A stretch of 64,000 bases of DNA from Fragilariopsis cylindrus CCMP1102. Taxonomy: Eukaryota > Bacillariophyta > Bacillariophyceae > Bacillariales > Bacillariaceae. Below the pieces are notes generated by a model, which saw only the letters and a program-made list of their open reading frames with translations, was not told where the DNA came from and made no database searches. The position numbers and the translations under genes were made by a program. Positions 40,380-50,811 of the stretch are shown here, piece by piece. Location of the stretch: contig FMBT01000474.1 in the NCBI GenBank assembly GCA_900095095.1, forward strand, positions 18,349-82,348, given 5' to 3'. How positions within the stretch are numbered: position 1 is the first letter of the stretch; every line of letters begins with the position of its first letter.

Positions 40380-42527
40380 ATGAATAACAAATACAACGTC
40401 CGAGCGATTAGAGATGAATTGGATACATATATTCGATGTAATGCTTGGAACAAGTTTCGTAAGAGATTTGTATCACTACTTTCAGTCGAAGGCAATGATG
40501 GACAGCAACAACAGCAACAACAGCGGTCATCACTTTGTCGCGCCGTAATCGAATACAGCAATAATAAATGTTCCTTTAATAACTATAATAAAGGAAATAC
40601 TACTACAACAGGCAGGAATTCTCTATTGCATGTGTTATGCCGTCGTTTTAATTCATCACCTGAACATCCTGTTCCAATGGATATGATTGAATTGATCGGT
40701 CAAACATGTCCAAAATTGTTCTCAAAAAGTATCATCTCGGACGTCGACACACCAGCAAAATCACCATTCATGATATTACTAGATCGAGGTGCGCCACCAT
40801 TCTTAATTGAACGGATAATTCAAATTCTGTACGATTACGATAAGAATAATCACAATCACAATGATCGCGACGGCGACGGCGACGACAATATAATCAAACC
40901 AATCTCAAAGATTAGGAATAAGAATAAGAACAAAAATAATGTTCTGCCTCCGAGTCTTGTTATGCAATGCTTGGTCGGGAAGGACAGTAAAGGTAACACT
41001 CCGTTATTACACGCCATCAAATATCAGGATTGTCCCGATATGTTACGAACACTCGTAGAATATGATAAATACGGACAATCACTCCTAATAACTAGTAGAA
41101 AAGGTCAGATACCATTGTATTACCTTGTTCAACAGGCAATGAGAGAACTAGGACAATATTATAATATATCATCAAGAACAACAACGGTATTGTTTGACAC
41201 AACGCAACTACCTGAGAACTTAGTTTACATGTTACGGAAAACACAACGTGCTATCTACGTTGAACAGCATGGGACGAGTCATAATTTTGATTTGGATTTG
41301 GATTCTGATTCCAATCGAGTGGGAGGAAGATACGATGATCATGACGTCGACGACGACGACAACGAATGTCACGACTACGATTTTAATGACGATGGCAATT
41401 TCAATGATGACGACAACGATAACGATGACGATGACAACGGTGTGCTGTTCGAAAGATCTACGACACACCGCCAATCCGTGGATAGCGTGCTGGTCTTCCA
41501 GGCCGCTATATGTTGTGTATAGTATCTAAACGAACGTCATCGAGTATCTCTTTTCAGATGGTTGTTAATGTTACTATTGGAGGAAGACTTTACAGCTGTA
41601 GATAATGATGGGAATACATACCAGCATCTTATTTGTTATGCGCACGAAAGCCAATGCTTCATAGGTGACGATAAAAACGATGGTGATAATAATATGACCT
41701 TGAACAGTAACAATAACAGCAACAGCAACAGCAATGACGAAAACAACAATAGCAGTACAAGCCTACTACAATTTTTGACTAGTAAACATCCAGAGAGTTT
41801 ATCAATGTATAATAATGATGGGAAGATACCTTTACATGTCGGTATCGAGCAGAAAAAGGACTGGAAGTATTTGGAATATCTAATCCGTTTAGCCCCAGAA
41901 TCAGGGCGAATACCGACTACACGTACCGTTACTACTACTACACGCCATATGCGGTCGTGGTCGCATTCGCCATTGTCGTCCTTCTCTCGGGAAAAACAGT
42001 TTCAACAACATCAACAGCAAAATCAACAAATGGGGGGTCAACTTCCACTCCACTTGGTGTTATTACAATATAATGGTGGTAGTTGTGATGATCATCGCCG
42101 TTATGATAGAAACAAGTCATCATCTACATCGGCGTCCAACAATAGTTGCAATGCTAGTATTCATACTACTACTGAGACTACTACAAACACTTATTACAAC
42201 GCAAAGGAAACAATTATTGGCTTATGGAAGATTTATCCAGAGGCAGCACTGATGAAAGATCCGACCACAAACCTTTACCCATTTCAATCTTTGGCGGCGG
42301 CGTCGGTATCATCCCCATCAGTAGCATCATCATCATCGCCGTCTTCTAGCACCAAGCGAAAGAATAACGGAAGAAAATCGAGACCCAGTACTAACAATAT
42401 TAGCGGCAGTATAGAACAAACGACGATGATGATGACGGAGATGATAGACAATCAATCGAAGGAGCAGCTCTCTTTAGTATACCAATTTCTCAGAGAGGCA
42501 CCGGAAGTCCTACAATTGTTAATCTAA
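40380..42527 (+). CDS. Ankyrin-repeat-like protein, probably two or more exons, junction unresolved
   Basis: The first open part (40380-41522) and the second (41558-42527) both carry degenerate ankyrin-type units: NSLLHVLCRRF, GNTPLLHAIKYQDCPDMLRTLVEYD, GQIPLYYLVQQ, then DNDGNTYQHLICYAHES, DGKIPLHVGIEQK, GGQLPLHLVLLQYNGG. A CTTTTCAG/A acceptor at 41557/41558 is good and opens the frame WLLMLLLEED. No GT donor in the first open frame has the phase it needs. In the alternative +1 frame a GT/GTATAG donor near 41515 would fit, which implies another intron or a frameshift in the Asp-rich segment at 41300-41450. Diatoms have many such ankyrin-like proteins, with protein-protein binding the usual role. 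Confidence 0.6.
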
Positions 42528-42754
42528 TATTATATCTTGAATATATGAACACATACGTCAACATCCGCGCCTGCACCGAATCATTTCCTTGATATTGTTG
42601 TGGTATGAGATCAATAGTAGGAATAATCTTCCATCCAATACCCGGCCTTTTAAAATCCTTGTAGATTTTTTTCGAAACAAGTGTTAAATTCATAAGTTCT
42701 TGATTGTTGTGTATGTCCTAAATAGTTTAAAAAAATACCCACACGAAGAGGGTA

Positions 42755-42943
42755 CTATTGAAAATCCATATATGTTAATGGTGGCATCTTATCATTCGAT
42801 GATGATGCCTTTAATTGTGGTATCTCTTCATTCGATGATGATGCCTTTTGTTTTTTACCTGCATTAGCAGTGAGACGATACGGTGGACGTTTGTATATTT
42901 CTCCTAATTTCTCCGATTGTGACGAGGATAACGACGAGGACAT
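42755..42943 (-). CDS. Small hypothetical protein, 62 aa
   Basis: An ATG-initiated frame with normal codon texture: MSSSLSSSQSEKLGEIYKRPPYRLTANAGKK followed by a duplicated unit (KASSSNEEIPQL / KASSSNDKMPPL) reflecting a 36-bp tandem duplication at about 42780-42850. No domain is recognised. A second open frame further along the same strand (42693-42490) could be a later exon, but no clear splice link is visible. Confidence 0.3.
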   Translation of the reverse strand: MSSSLSSSQSEKLGEIYKRPPYRLTANAGKKQKASSSNEEIPQLKASSSNDKMPPLTYMDFQ

Positions 42944-43812
42944 GCTACTATATACTTCTCTTTGCTCTGATTCCTACAGTAATCGTCGGCTGCTACTGAG
43001 GTAACGACGACACCTTGTAGGACCACAACACCAGGACAATAACAAGATCCATCTTCAATCTCTCAAATCGCATTGCTTCACATTTTGAAATCGAACAAAA
43101 TTGGTGATCTTTGAGCCAGAATTTCGGGGCACGATTTTTGCCCCCTTTTTGGGAGATTTTTTTAATAACAAATCCAATGTACAAGTTGAATAGGTCCTAC
43201 GTATACTGTGAGTACTGTACAACAAGCACCTCACACGGGACCCATTGTAATTTGAATCCCCAAGCGGTGGGATTCGATTCTCTGAAGGGAACGCCGCTGT
43301 ACAGTAGAAAAAAAAAACGATAGTCCGGACGTCCTCGGTCGGACAGTGGGAGTGAAAAATCATCATAAACTCGATAGCGGTGGGATTCAACTCTATTAAG
43401 TGATCGCCGCTTCAGAAAAAAATGACATTCCGGACGTCCTCGGTTTGAGACGGTGGAAGTAAAATGTTATTATTTTGAGACGGCCTCCACGACCAAAATC
43501 AACAAAACATAGGAGGAGTGGATCTTGCTTTCTCTTCGATTTATAAAGGTAGGAATTGGGTACAAGGATCTAGTAGGAATTCAACGTAAGTAACGTAAGC
43601 AACAATTAGCTCACGACCCCTCATCGATCGAGTATTGTATACCACTCATAAAATCAAAATTGATCTCGATCAAAACACAGCAGCAGCAACAGCAACAACA
43701 ACAACAACATTGTATTGATTCCTTTCTTTACTTTACTTTACTCTACTCTAATTCTATTACACTTTTAACCTATTCTTTCTTCAAACGAACAACGAACAAC
43801 GAACAACGACAA
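42944..43812. other. Intergenic with a 113-bp tandem duplication
   Basis: The tandem duplication is described separately. TACTGTA/TACAGTA motifs lie at 43215 and 43302. A CAA/CAG-rich stretch at 43677-43708 and CGAACAACGAACAACGA at 43786-43806 precede the next start codon and are probably 5' leader. Confidence 0.5.
43264..43470. repeat. Tandem duplication, period 113 bp, with CCGGACGTCCTCGG
   Basis: Copy one begins at 43264 and copy two at 43377. Both start GCGGTGGGATTC, contain a GCCGCT block and an A-run, then TCCGGACGTCCTCGGT and a G(A/G)C(A/G)GTGG(G/A)AGT(G/A) end. GGACGTCC is a perfect palindrome with an ACGT core. The copies have diverged by substitutions, so the event is not very recent. 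Confidence 0.8.
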
Positions 43813-44999
43813 ATGATGATGATCTCTAATAAGAACATGTTTGTATCCTTCCTTTTCTCTTCTACAATTTTGGTCGGTCTCGGTCCTAATCTTGGCATTA
43901 CCTCTACATCGTCTCTTTCTTCCTACGTTGTCAATGCTGACTTTACCTGTAAGACGGAATTGGATTTCCATACATGGGAAAAAGAAAAAGAACAACGTCA
44001 CATTCCAGGAAAACAAACATTCGAACAGATTGCTACAATTTTAATGGAAACATTCAATGAAGCGTACAGTGATTCGAATGGTCCTCGCATGAGTAGTGAT
44101 ACTTTCGCTTCTGTAAGTTTGTCAATGTTCTTCTTCGTCGTCGTCTTTGTCGAATGTTTTGTTCTGCGTTGCTACTCGATACTTGTTGTTGTTGTTGGTG
44201 TTGTTGTTGTTGCCTTACTTCCAAACACTAACATCGACTCACGATACCATCCGTTCCGTTCCGTTCCTTCTTTTTTCCTAAATTCATTTTTCATTTTTAT
44301 TTCATTTTGATTCATTGATTCGAACGTACCCAGTATCAACTGGAACACGATGATGACCCATTTAATGCTGATGTCGATATCGATATCGATGCTGACGTCG
44401 CCGCCGTTATGACTACAGGCCGCCACCGTCATCGTGGCCTTCGTTCTTCTACTACTCTTGCTATTGCGACCGACGAAGTCGATGGTGATGGACTTGGACC
44501 TGAACTACGCACTACCGGTACTAGTCTCTCTCGATACCAGCCTCGGTGGGCTCCTAAAAGATGTCCTCCACGCTCTCAAAGATGTCGTCAGGCGCAAGTG
44601 ATGAAAATGCTGAGTCGCTATCATATGAAACCGACGTACGAAAGTGGTCGGTGTGATTTTTTTTGTAGAGATGATGATGATAGTGCGGAAATGGAGAGTG
44701 AGGCAATCATCAACCTTCCTCTTCTTCTTAGCGATGCATCTACTATTACTTCTTTAAATTCGCCTGCACTCAAGAAATGGGAAGATCTCGCTTGTCAGAA
44801 AGTCAAAGACGAGATCGATGATTATTCTTATGGAAGTATTGAAGATTGTTCAATTATTCTTACTGATTGTGAAGACGTCAACGACCACGAAGATCTCGAA
44901 GATGCTGCTGATGTTGGTGGTGTTACCTACGTTGTTACCGACAATCGTGATGTTGTTGAAGATTCTGATATCTTGTATTCTTTCACGATGCTTGATTGA
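43813..44999 (+). CDS. Secreted hypothetical protein, two exons
   Basis: Exons are 43813-44112 and 44334-44999 (321 aa). The donor TCT/GTAAGT and acceptor ACCCAG/T join in phase 0; the 221-bp intron is T-rich. An N-terminal signal peptide (MFVSFLFSSTILVGLG) precedes ordinary sequence (CKTELDFHTWEKEKEQRHIPGKQTF). Exon 2 opens with an acidic repeat (DVDIDIDADV), then Arg-rich RHRHRGLRS and a Cys-containing part (CPPRSQRCRQ, GRCDFFCRDDDD). The C-terminal part has CQKVKDEIDDYSYGSIEDC. I do not recognise the family. The signal peptide, paired cysteines and the exact exon fit support a real secreted or endomembrane protein, possibly diatom-specific. Confidence 0.7.
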
Positions 45000-45977
45000 G
45001 TAAATCGTATCATATCACCATCTACGTCTACGTCGATCTCCACTCTACGTCTACGTCTACTCTCTCTATGCATCGATTGGATTGAACCAACTCCCGAACC
45101 GAGACGCAATAATGTATGTGTGTCTACAACATTACTTCCCTTTCCTTCGATTCATTATCACTTTAATCATTATATATATATAACAAAAGAGCGCAAGACG
45201 TTCAGCGAGAAGAAAATGAATTCCGCCATACATATTACATGCATAGTTTACATATCATAGTTGAAACACATTCATTATTATTAATTACAATATTTCTTGT
45301 CCCTATTTGCTATCATATACAGCCATTAGCCATGATACGTTCTCCTATGGCTCCTCCACAACTATCGATAATCGATTAGAAGATTTCGAACTTTCTCGAT
45401 TTCTTAAATTAGAAAACTTACTCTCTATTTTAACTACAGTAGTGCCAAATGAAAACTAACTGAATTGTGTTACCCCCCGAATATACTACCCCCGAAAGTG
45501 TAAAACTTAAAAACACGACTTACTACGACTTCGAGGGTAGTGTGTTCAAGTGTAGTACGTATAATCTCTTCATATAGTAGGTCCTAGATTATGAGTCCAA
45601 TTTACTCATTCTCTGATCTGACAACTTAACAAAATACACACTTTAAGAACAACACAAAAATCAAATAATAACTGGCGAAGCCATCAAACACAAGATCAAT
45701 GTATAGACAATACAGAGCAACAGATTTTAATAACCTTTTAATCACATGATAGTTGATGCAAATCGATCAACAAAAATTAAACTTCAACAACAACATACCT
45801 CGCGATTAAAACGCGAAGTCACTGTCACAGCGCAACTTCAATGAATCATTATTTTTGTTACAGAGTCACTTATTCACGGCTTTCATCACAATTAATACTG
45901 AAGTAGTAAATGAAAAACTATGCCAAATGAAGTAGAAGTATTGGTCAACAAATTTAAAGGCAAGAGGTTCATCTAGT
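45000..45977. other. Intergenic 1 kb holding one copy of a dispersed repeat
   Basis: A segment at about 45705-45785 is homologous, in inverse orientation, to 56391-56492. Around 45475-45535 ACTACCCCCGAA and TTCGAGGGTAGT form a spaced inverted repeat. No coding sequence is seen. Confidence 0.55.
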
Positions 45978-46478
45978 ATGACGAAGAAGGAGAATAAGAA
46001 TGAATCTGCCGGCGCTTTCATCGAAGAGAAGAAGAAGCCGGAAGATAAATTGAAGAATAGTATTCCTACACTTAGCAGTGAAGGTAAAAGTATCAAAATT
46101 AATTACGAAATCAGCGGAGGCGGTGAAATCGTCAACCGAGTAATAGAACGCATGAACAAAGAGCTTAGCGTGTTAGAGAATGGATCCAATGGTTCCACAG
46201 TGTTGAACTTGAGCATTCTTCAGTGCACAGAGGGTGATCGGTGGGGGCGCATCTGTTGTGGCGAGCTCGGCGTAGGATGGATTGTCCTGGAAATTGAATG
46301 GAAATTAAAAGATGAGACAGGATGTGTTCTGGTAAAAGGAGCTTCCAAACTTCGTGACTCCGGTGTCGTTGGTTTTTCTGATTTGTGTAATAATGACTAT
46401 GGCGAGAAAAACTTGATCAACACGCTGACACCTAAGCTGGCTGAGGAAATCAAATCAAAGTCACTTCCCTTTCTCTAA
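45978..46478 (+). CDS. Hypothetical 166-aa protein with a beta-rich conserved-looking core
   Basis: Intronless with an ATG start. The N-terminus is Lys/Glu-rich (KKENKNESAGAFIEEKKKPEDK). The core LNLSILQCTEGDRWGRICCGELGVGWIVLEIEWKL and GCVLVKGASKLRDSGVVG alternates hydrophobic residues like a small beta domain, and a helix (NTLTPKLAEEIKSK) ends it. The layout resembles DUF4410-like domains, but this is a weak impression. No signal peptide. It has little low complexity, in contrast to most neighbours, which supports it being real. Confidence 0.55.
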   Translation: MTKKENKNESAGAFIEEKKKPEDKLKNSIPTLSSEGKSIKINYEISGGGEIVNRVIERMNKELSVLENGSNGSTVLNLSILQCTEGDRWGRICCGELGVGWIVLEIEWKLKDETGCVLVKGASKLRDSGVVGFSDLCNNDYGEKNLINTLTPKLAEEIKSKSLPFL

Positions 46479-47517
46479 TTCGTTTATACATATGTACGAA
46501 GCAAATATAGATGCGTCCGGTGACCAAAAACAGACACGACTATATGATTTATTGAAATTCTAGTTAACAACTGTATTAATTATATCTACTACTTTATATT
46601 TCGTTTCATCACAATATATTATTGCTAGATAGTAATCCCATCGTCTGGATGGCGATTTCTAGAATTTAGTTGTTCTCTCGTGTTTTTTTGTAGGTATATA
46701 CTATATATGTATGCATGTGCATATCGTCAGCATCAACAGACTAAAAACAAAAGCTTGATACCTCCATGTAATCAGATTCTCATCACACTTTACTATTATT
46801 GAATCTAACTGCAAAGAAGCATCGTACGAATCTGCATATTACATACTTTATCGCAAGTTGGCAGAAAAGACATGTACTAATATCTAGCTGCTAGTGCATA
46901 TGATAGCGATCATCGAAGAAAGAGAATTATTTGACGAGAGAATAATAACAGAAAGAAAACTTGATACATAGTTGAATTGAATCGAGATTACTTTAATAGG
47001 TAGAATACTATATCAACAGTAGAAGTGGAGTACTATTCTATCCAATGAACAGACTAACTCACCTTGAACTCATACTGATTGAGCGAAACCGAAACTTTTA
47101 CCACAAAACAGTAATGCATTTAAATTAAAACAAGATTAATTAACAAGATTTAAAAAAATGACGACTTGACTCACTCGACTCTTCACTCTTTTTTTGATAC
47201 AACAGAGGTACCATGCGCGTGACCGTTATGAAAACCTACTCCGAAAACCTAATTAACCATAAATGCGAAAAAATTAAATAAATAAAAATGTTCTAGCTAC
47301 GTGCTTAGCTAGCTAGTAGTACTCTGTATCAGCTGAACTGCGAACTACCAGAATATAATATTATCACAGAAGTACTAGTAGCAGGCAGAAGAAAAACGCC
47401 AAACTAACTGTCACAAACATACTGTGTACATGTGACTGGGACAATAAGAACATAAAACAAAAGAGGCAAATCGCAAATCACAAGGACGTCTTGAATCACA
47501 TCGTCTGACGTTTGCCA
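46479..47517. other. Intergenic, no gene seen
   Basis: About 1 kb of AT-rich sequence between two plus-strand genes, closed in all frames. It contains TATATACTATATATGTATGCATGTGCATA near 46693-46722 and AGCTAGCTAGTAGTACT near 47308. It should include the 3' UTR of the first gene and the promoter of the second. Confidence 0.45.
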
Positions 47518-49563
47518 ATGATGATTACCAACAATGGCACGACGATGATGACGACGTCGACGTCGACGATAGACAATAGTAAACAGTATCATCATCATGC
47601 AGCAAAGAAACTACAGTTACAAAGACCACAAAGAAAAATATCACATCTTCGGTTGGCCATGTATCTTGTTGGAGTTATGACTTTGTCAGTTCCGTACTTT
47701 TTGATCTCCTTTTCATCTATTTCATCGTCGTATCAGCAACAATCGTCTTCCACCATCAATAATGATTGTAGTGATGATGATAACAATAATGCAAATGCAA
47801 ATGCAAATGCATTTTCTTCTATATTGGCTGATAGCAAGGTATCATCATTATCATCATCGTCGTCGTCGTCGTCGTCATCGTTGTCGGTACATCGTCATGA
47901 TCAGCAACAGAAACATCAAATTCTTCCACCGGTATATAGTCTAGAACATCCACTAAATCATTCTCCATATAAAATCCTCCATACGGTTATGACACGTTTT
48001 ATGGTCGGTCAATCAAACGCAAAGTACGAATTGGCAAGGGCACGGTATTTATTATTTGAAAGTTTTTGTTGGCCAACAATCCAATATCAAACATCCAGAA
48101 ACTTTTTTTGGTTAGTACTAGTGGATCCAGGTTTGGACAGCTCCATAATTAATGATATGAAATCATTATTGAATGCTGTACCAACGGGTAACGCGTATAT
48201 GATATTAACAAATAACACAGCATGGTCTGCTGATGGTGTAGGAGTTGAAAATGTTACCTCCTATGGTGTTGGATTACAAACTATCGTTGAAGAATATACA
48301 AATGGTAAATTAAACATCATTACAGGAAATACAACATACTTATTACGTGCCTTAGATTGGATGACGAAACAACAACAAGTAGAAGAACCCCAATATAACA
48401 ACAACAACAACAACAACAACATCGAAACTAGTAAGCCGATCATGGTCATCGAAACATTGTTAGACGCAGATGATGGAATCAACAATCACGGTGTGGAATG
48501 GATTCAAGACGTTGCTATACAAAGGACGAAAGAACATCAGCAGCAGCAGCAACAGCAACAATCACCAGCACATCAATATCCTCTTCATCCTACATTAAAT
48601 TCTACCTGGTGGTTCTTATGTGGAACGGATCATATTGAATGGCACAATAGAGACATATTTAAATTAACAAATGAAGAATATATGGAACATGGTATCACAA
48701 GTGGATTAGCTGGATTACGTCAAAGTCCATACTTTTGTACATCTGCTGGTTTTACAAGAATCGGTATTACTACCACTACCACCACGAGTACGCCGATGAC
48801 AATACGTAGTGCATCATTGTCGTCTTCATCGTCATCGTCATCCCCATTCAAATTTCCCAATGATGCGTATAGCAATCACGCATTAGCTTTTTACTTTCCT
48901 GAATGCACCAGTACTAATACTACTACGGCTACGTCTACAAATATCAATAACAATGGGAACTATTCACATTGTTGGCGACGTGAATTTTCGGGAGAAGCAT
49001 TCGTTCTTAAATCACGGACAATAACAAGTGATTCTATGGATCATATGAATCCAAGAAAGACAGATGATTATCGTGATGTTGCATGGTTGAACAAAACCGA
49101 TTATCCATTACTGATTAATGAAACAGAACGGATGTGGAATGTATTAACAAAAGAATTTGCAATTGATCGACACCATGCATGGGAAACTAGTACATACATA
49201 TTCGATAATCGGCGATTAATTTTACGACAAAATAAGGACTCGCGATGTTCACCAGGATTTCCATGTTACAAGGAAGCTAAAAAGAATCTAATAAGAATGG
49301 AAAAATATTGGTTGGGTCAAACGAAGCAGGCTATCATTGATAAGAAGAATATAATGGATAAAATACATCAGCTTGCAGAAGATAAGAGGAAAAGAGATTC
49401 AGCAATTACAGATGCAAAACTTAGAGTCGAACAGGATCTGATAAAGGCAGAAGATAAAAGGAAGAGAGATTCAGCAATTGCAGATGCAAAACTTAGAGTC
49501 GATCAGGATCTGATAAAGAAATGCAAAATCTACCCACAAAATGCGATATGTACGAAAAAATAA
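47518..49563 (+). CDS. Rhamnosyltransferase-like (PF11316-type) type II membrane glycosyltransferase
   Basis: The protein has 681 aa from the ATG at 47518. A short cytosolic tail and a membrane anchor (LAMYLVGVMTLSVPYFLISF, ~43-62) are followed by a Ser/Asn-rich stem. The catalytic region begins ILHTVMTRFMVGQSN, ARYLLFESFCWPTIQYQ, FFWLVLVDPGL, ending near IETLLDADDGIN (the D-x-D-D nucleotide-sugar site), WWFLCGTDHIEWHNRDIF and SAGFTRIG. Ser/Gln/Asn runs interrupt it. A C-terminal part (FSGEAFVLKSRTITSDSM, ERMWNVLTKEFAID, GFPCY) is shared with the copy at 57.4 kb. A Golgi glycosyltransferase is the likely role. The end is elongated by a 72-bp tandem duplication (49375-49518). Confidence 0.75.
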   Translation: MMITNNGTTMMTTSTSTIDNSKQYHHHAAKKLQLQRPQRKISHLRLAMYLVGVMTLSVPYFLISFSSISSSYQQQSSSTINNDCSDDDNNNANANANAFSSILADSKVSSLSSSSSSSSSSLSVHRHDQQQKHQILPPVYSLEHPLNHSPYKILHTVMTRFMVGQSNAKYELARARYLLFESFCWPTIQYQTSRNFFWLVLVDPGLDSSIINDMKSLLNAVPTGNAYMILTNNTAWSADGVGVENVTSYGVGLQTIVEEYTNGKLNIITGNTTYLLRALDWMTKQQQVEEPQYNNNNNNNNIETSKPIMVIETLLDADDGINNHGVEWIQDVAIQRTKEHQQQQQQQQSPAHQYPLHPTLNSTWWFLCGTDHIEWHNRDIFKLTNEEYMEHGITSGLAGLRQSPYFCTSAGFTRIGITTTTTTSTPMTIRSASLSSSSSSSSPFKFPNDAYSNHALAFYFPECTSTNTTTATSTNINNNGNYSHCWRREFSGEAFVLKSRTITSDSMDHMNPRKTDDYRDVAWLNKTDYPLLINETERMWNVLTKEFAIDRHHAWETSTYIFDNRRLILRQNKDSRCSPGFPCYKEAKKNLIRMEKYWLGQTKQAIIDKKNIMDKIHQLAEDKRKRDSAITDAKLRVEQDLIKAEDKRKRDSAIADAKLRVDQDLIKKCKIYPQNAICTKK

Positions 49564-49740
49564 AAATAAGCAAAGATTTTAAGGGTTCAAACGGGCTTTT
49601 ATGGTCTAATAATTCCAGGCGATAGCTCGTACGAATCAAGCGGTGCACGGAGGAAGTACTCAGTCATCAGAACCATCACATTACGGTATCTTGCTCCATC
49701 TGCCCACATATTCATAAGTAAAAATTAAGGTATACTCCAA

Positions 49741-50382
49741 TTGTTGATTGTTGAGTTGTTGTTACAAAAAGCAAGCGTATTCATTCATCACTCCACGTCG
49801 ACTAAAAGAAAGAGTAGCAGCAAAGGAAAGGCAGCGAAAGGCGACGCCAAACGATCATGCGGGTCTCTCGATGGAGACCGGACCGAAAAGATCAATTCTG
49901 CCGATATCACTGACTGCTTGGCGATTCAATCAATGCTAGAAAGTATTCTCGGGAAGGCGGAAGAACGGATTGCATTGTTGAATGAGGAGGTGGAAAATCA
50001 GGGACTTTCGTACAAAGGAGAAGACAAAGTAGAGTGTGGCTGCGGGAATACCTTCTAGTTCGAGGGGGGCTATGGAAAGACGTGTGAAGAATGTCCCGAA
50101 GGAAAGCGCGAAGAGAAATGCATCGAGTGCACAAAAGTATGTAAAGGCGATAATTGTGGTGGGAAGATACTGTGTGGCGATTGTAAGACCTCCTGTAGTA
50201 TTTGTGAAGAAGCGTTTTGCAACGAATGTTTAGTTGAATGCTGTTCATGCACCTTACAATTTTGTGGCGGAAGCGATTATTGCCAGCTGCCAGATATCGG
50301 CTATAGCGGAGATACAGAATGGTGCAAAGGATGCATTAGAGGAGAGAAGGTAGTAATATTGAATTCATTATCTCTACTTTAG
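49741..50382 (+). pseudogene. Cys-rich zinc-binding-like gene without a start codon and with an in-frame TAG
   Basis: The frame opens without an ATG; the coding-like part begins about TSTKRKSSSKGKAAKGDAKRS and runs to VECGCGNTF, then TAG at 50056-50058. The same frame continues for about 105 codons with regular cysteines: CEECPEGKREEKCIEC, CGDCKTSCSICEEAFCNEC, VECCSCTLQFCGG, CKGCIRGEK, to a TAG at 50380-50382. The C-x2-C pairs resemble B-box/RING-like zinc sites. The uninterrupted frame on both sides of the stop suggests a single nonsense change in a recently active gene. The 5' part is truncated or begins in an unseen exon. Confidence 0.6.
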
Positions 50383-50811
50383 AATTACTAGGAAAAATAA
50401 ATTGCTTTGTAATCAATTTATTCTACAAAGTAGGAGCGTAGTAGCTTTTATTGGTTAGTGTCACGAAGAAAGATGTAAAATAGAGGATGACATCGCTAAC
50501 AGCTGCCTACCAAACGTATCTTATACAAGAAAGAAATCACTAATCTTGAATCTTAACACACTCCTGCGGACTATCATAAATATGCTATTTAGGACTTTGC
50601 TTCTGATTGTTTCTGGTTTTCTATTCATAATTATTAAAATTGATTTTATATTGAAGAGTATTGTCATAAACTTGAATAGAGAACCTTTAAGTAGTTGGAC
50701 TTGACCTTATCGACGGAATAACGGACAGCAACGGCTCGTTTCGCTTGAAAGATCAGCGCTCGGTTCGGTGCTAGGTTCAGCAATTGCTTCATTAATTAGT
50801 GGCGAACGAGG
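50383..50811. other. Intergenic, convergent gene ends
   Basis: AT-rich, closed in all frames apart from a short frame antisense to the macro-domain gene. No feature recognised. Confidence 0.4.

Noticed and set aside
43255-43290. tRNA-like box (GGGATTCGATTCTC)
   Set aside because: No matching A box, acceptor stem or cloverleaf at the right distances; it is part of the 113-bp duplication. No tRNA or rRNA gene was recognised anywhere in the window.
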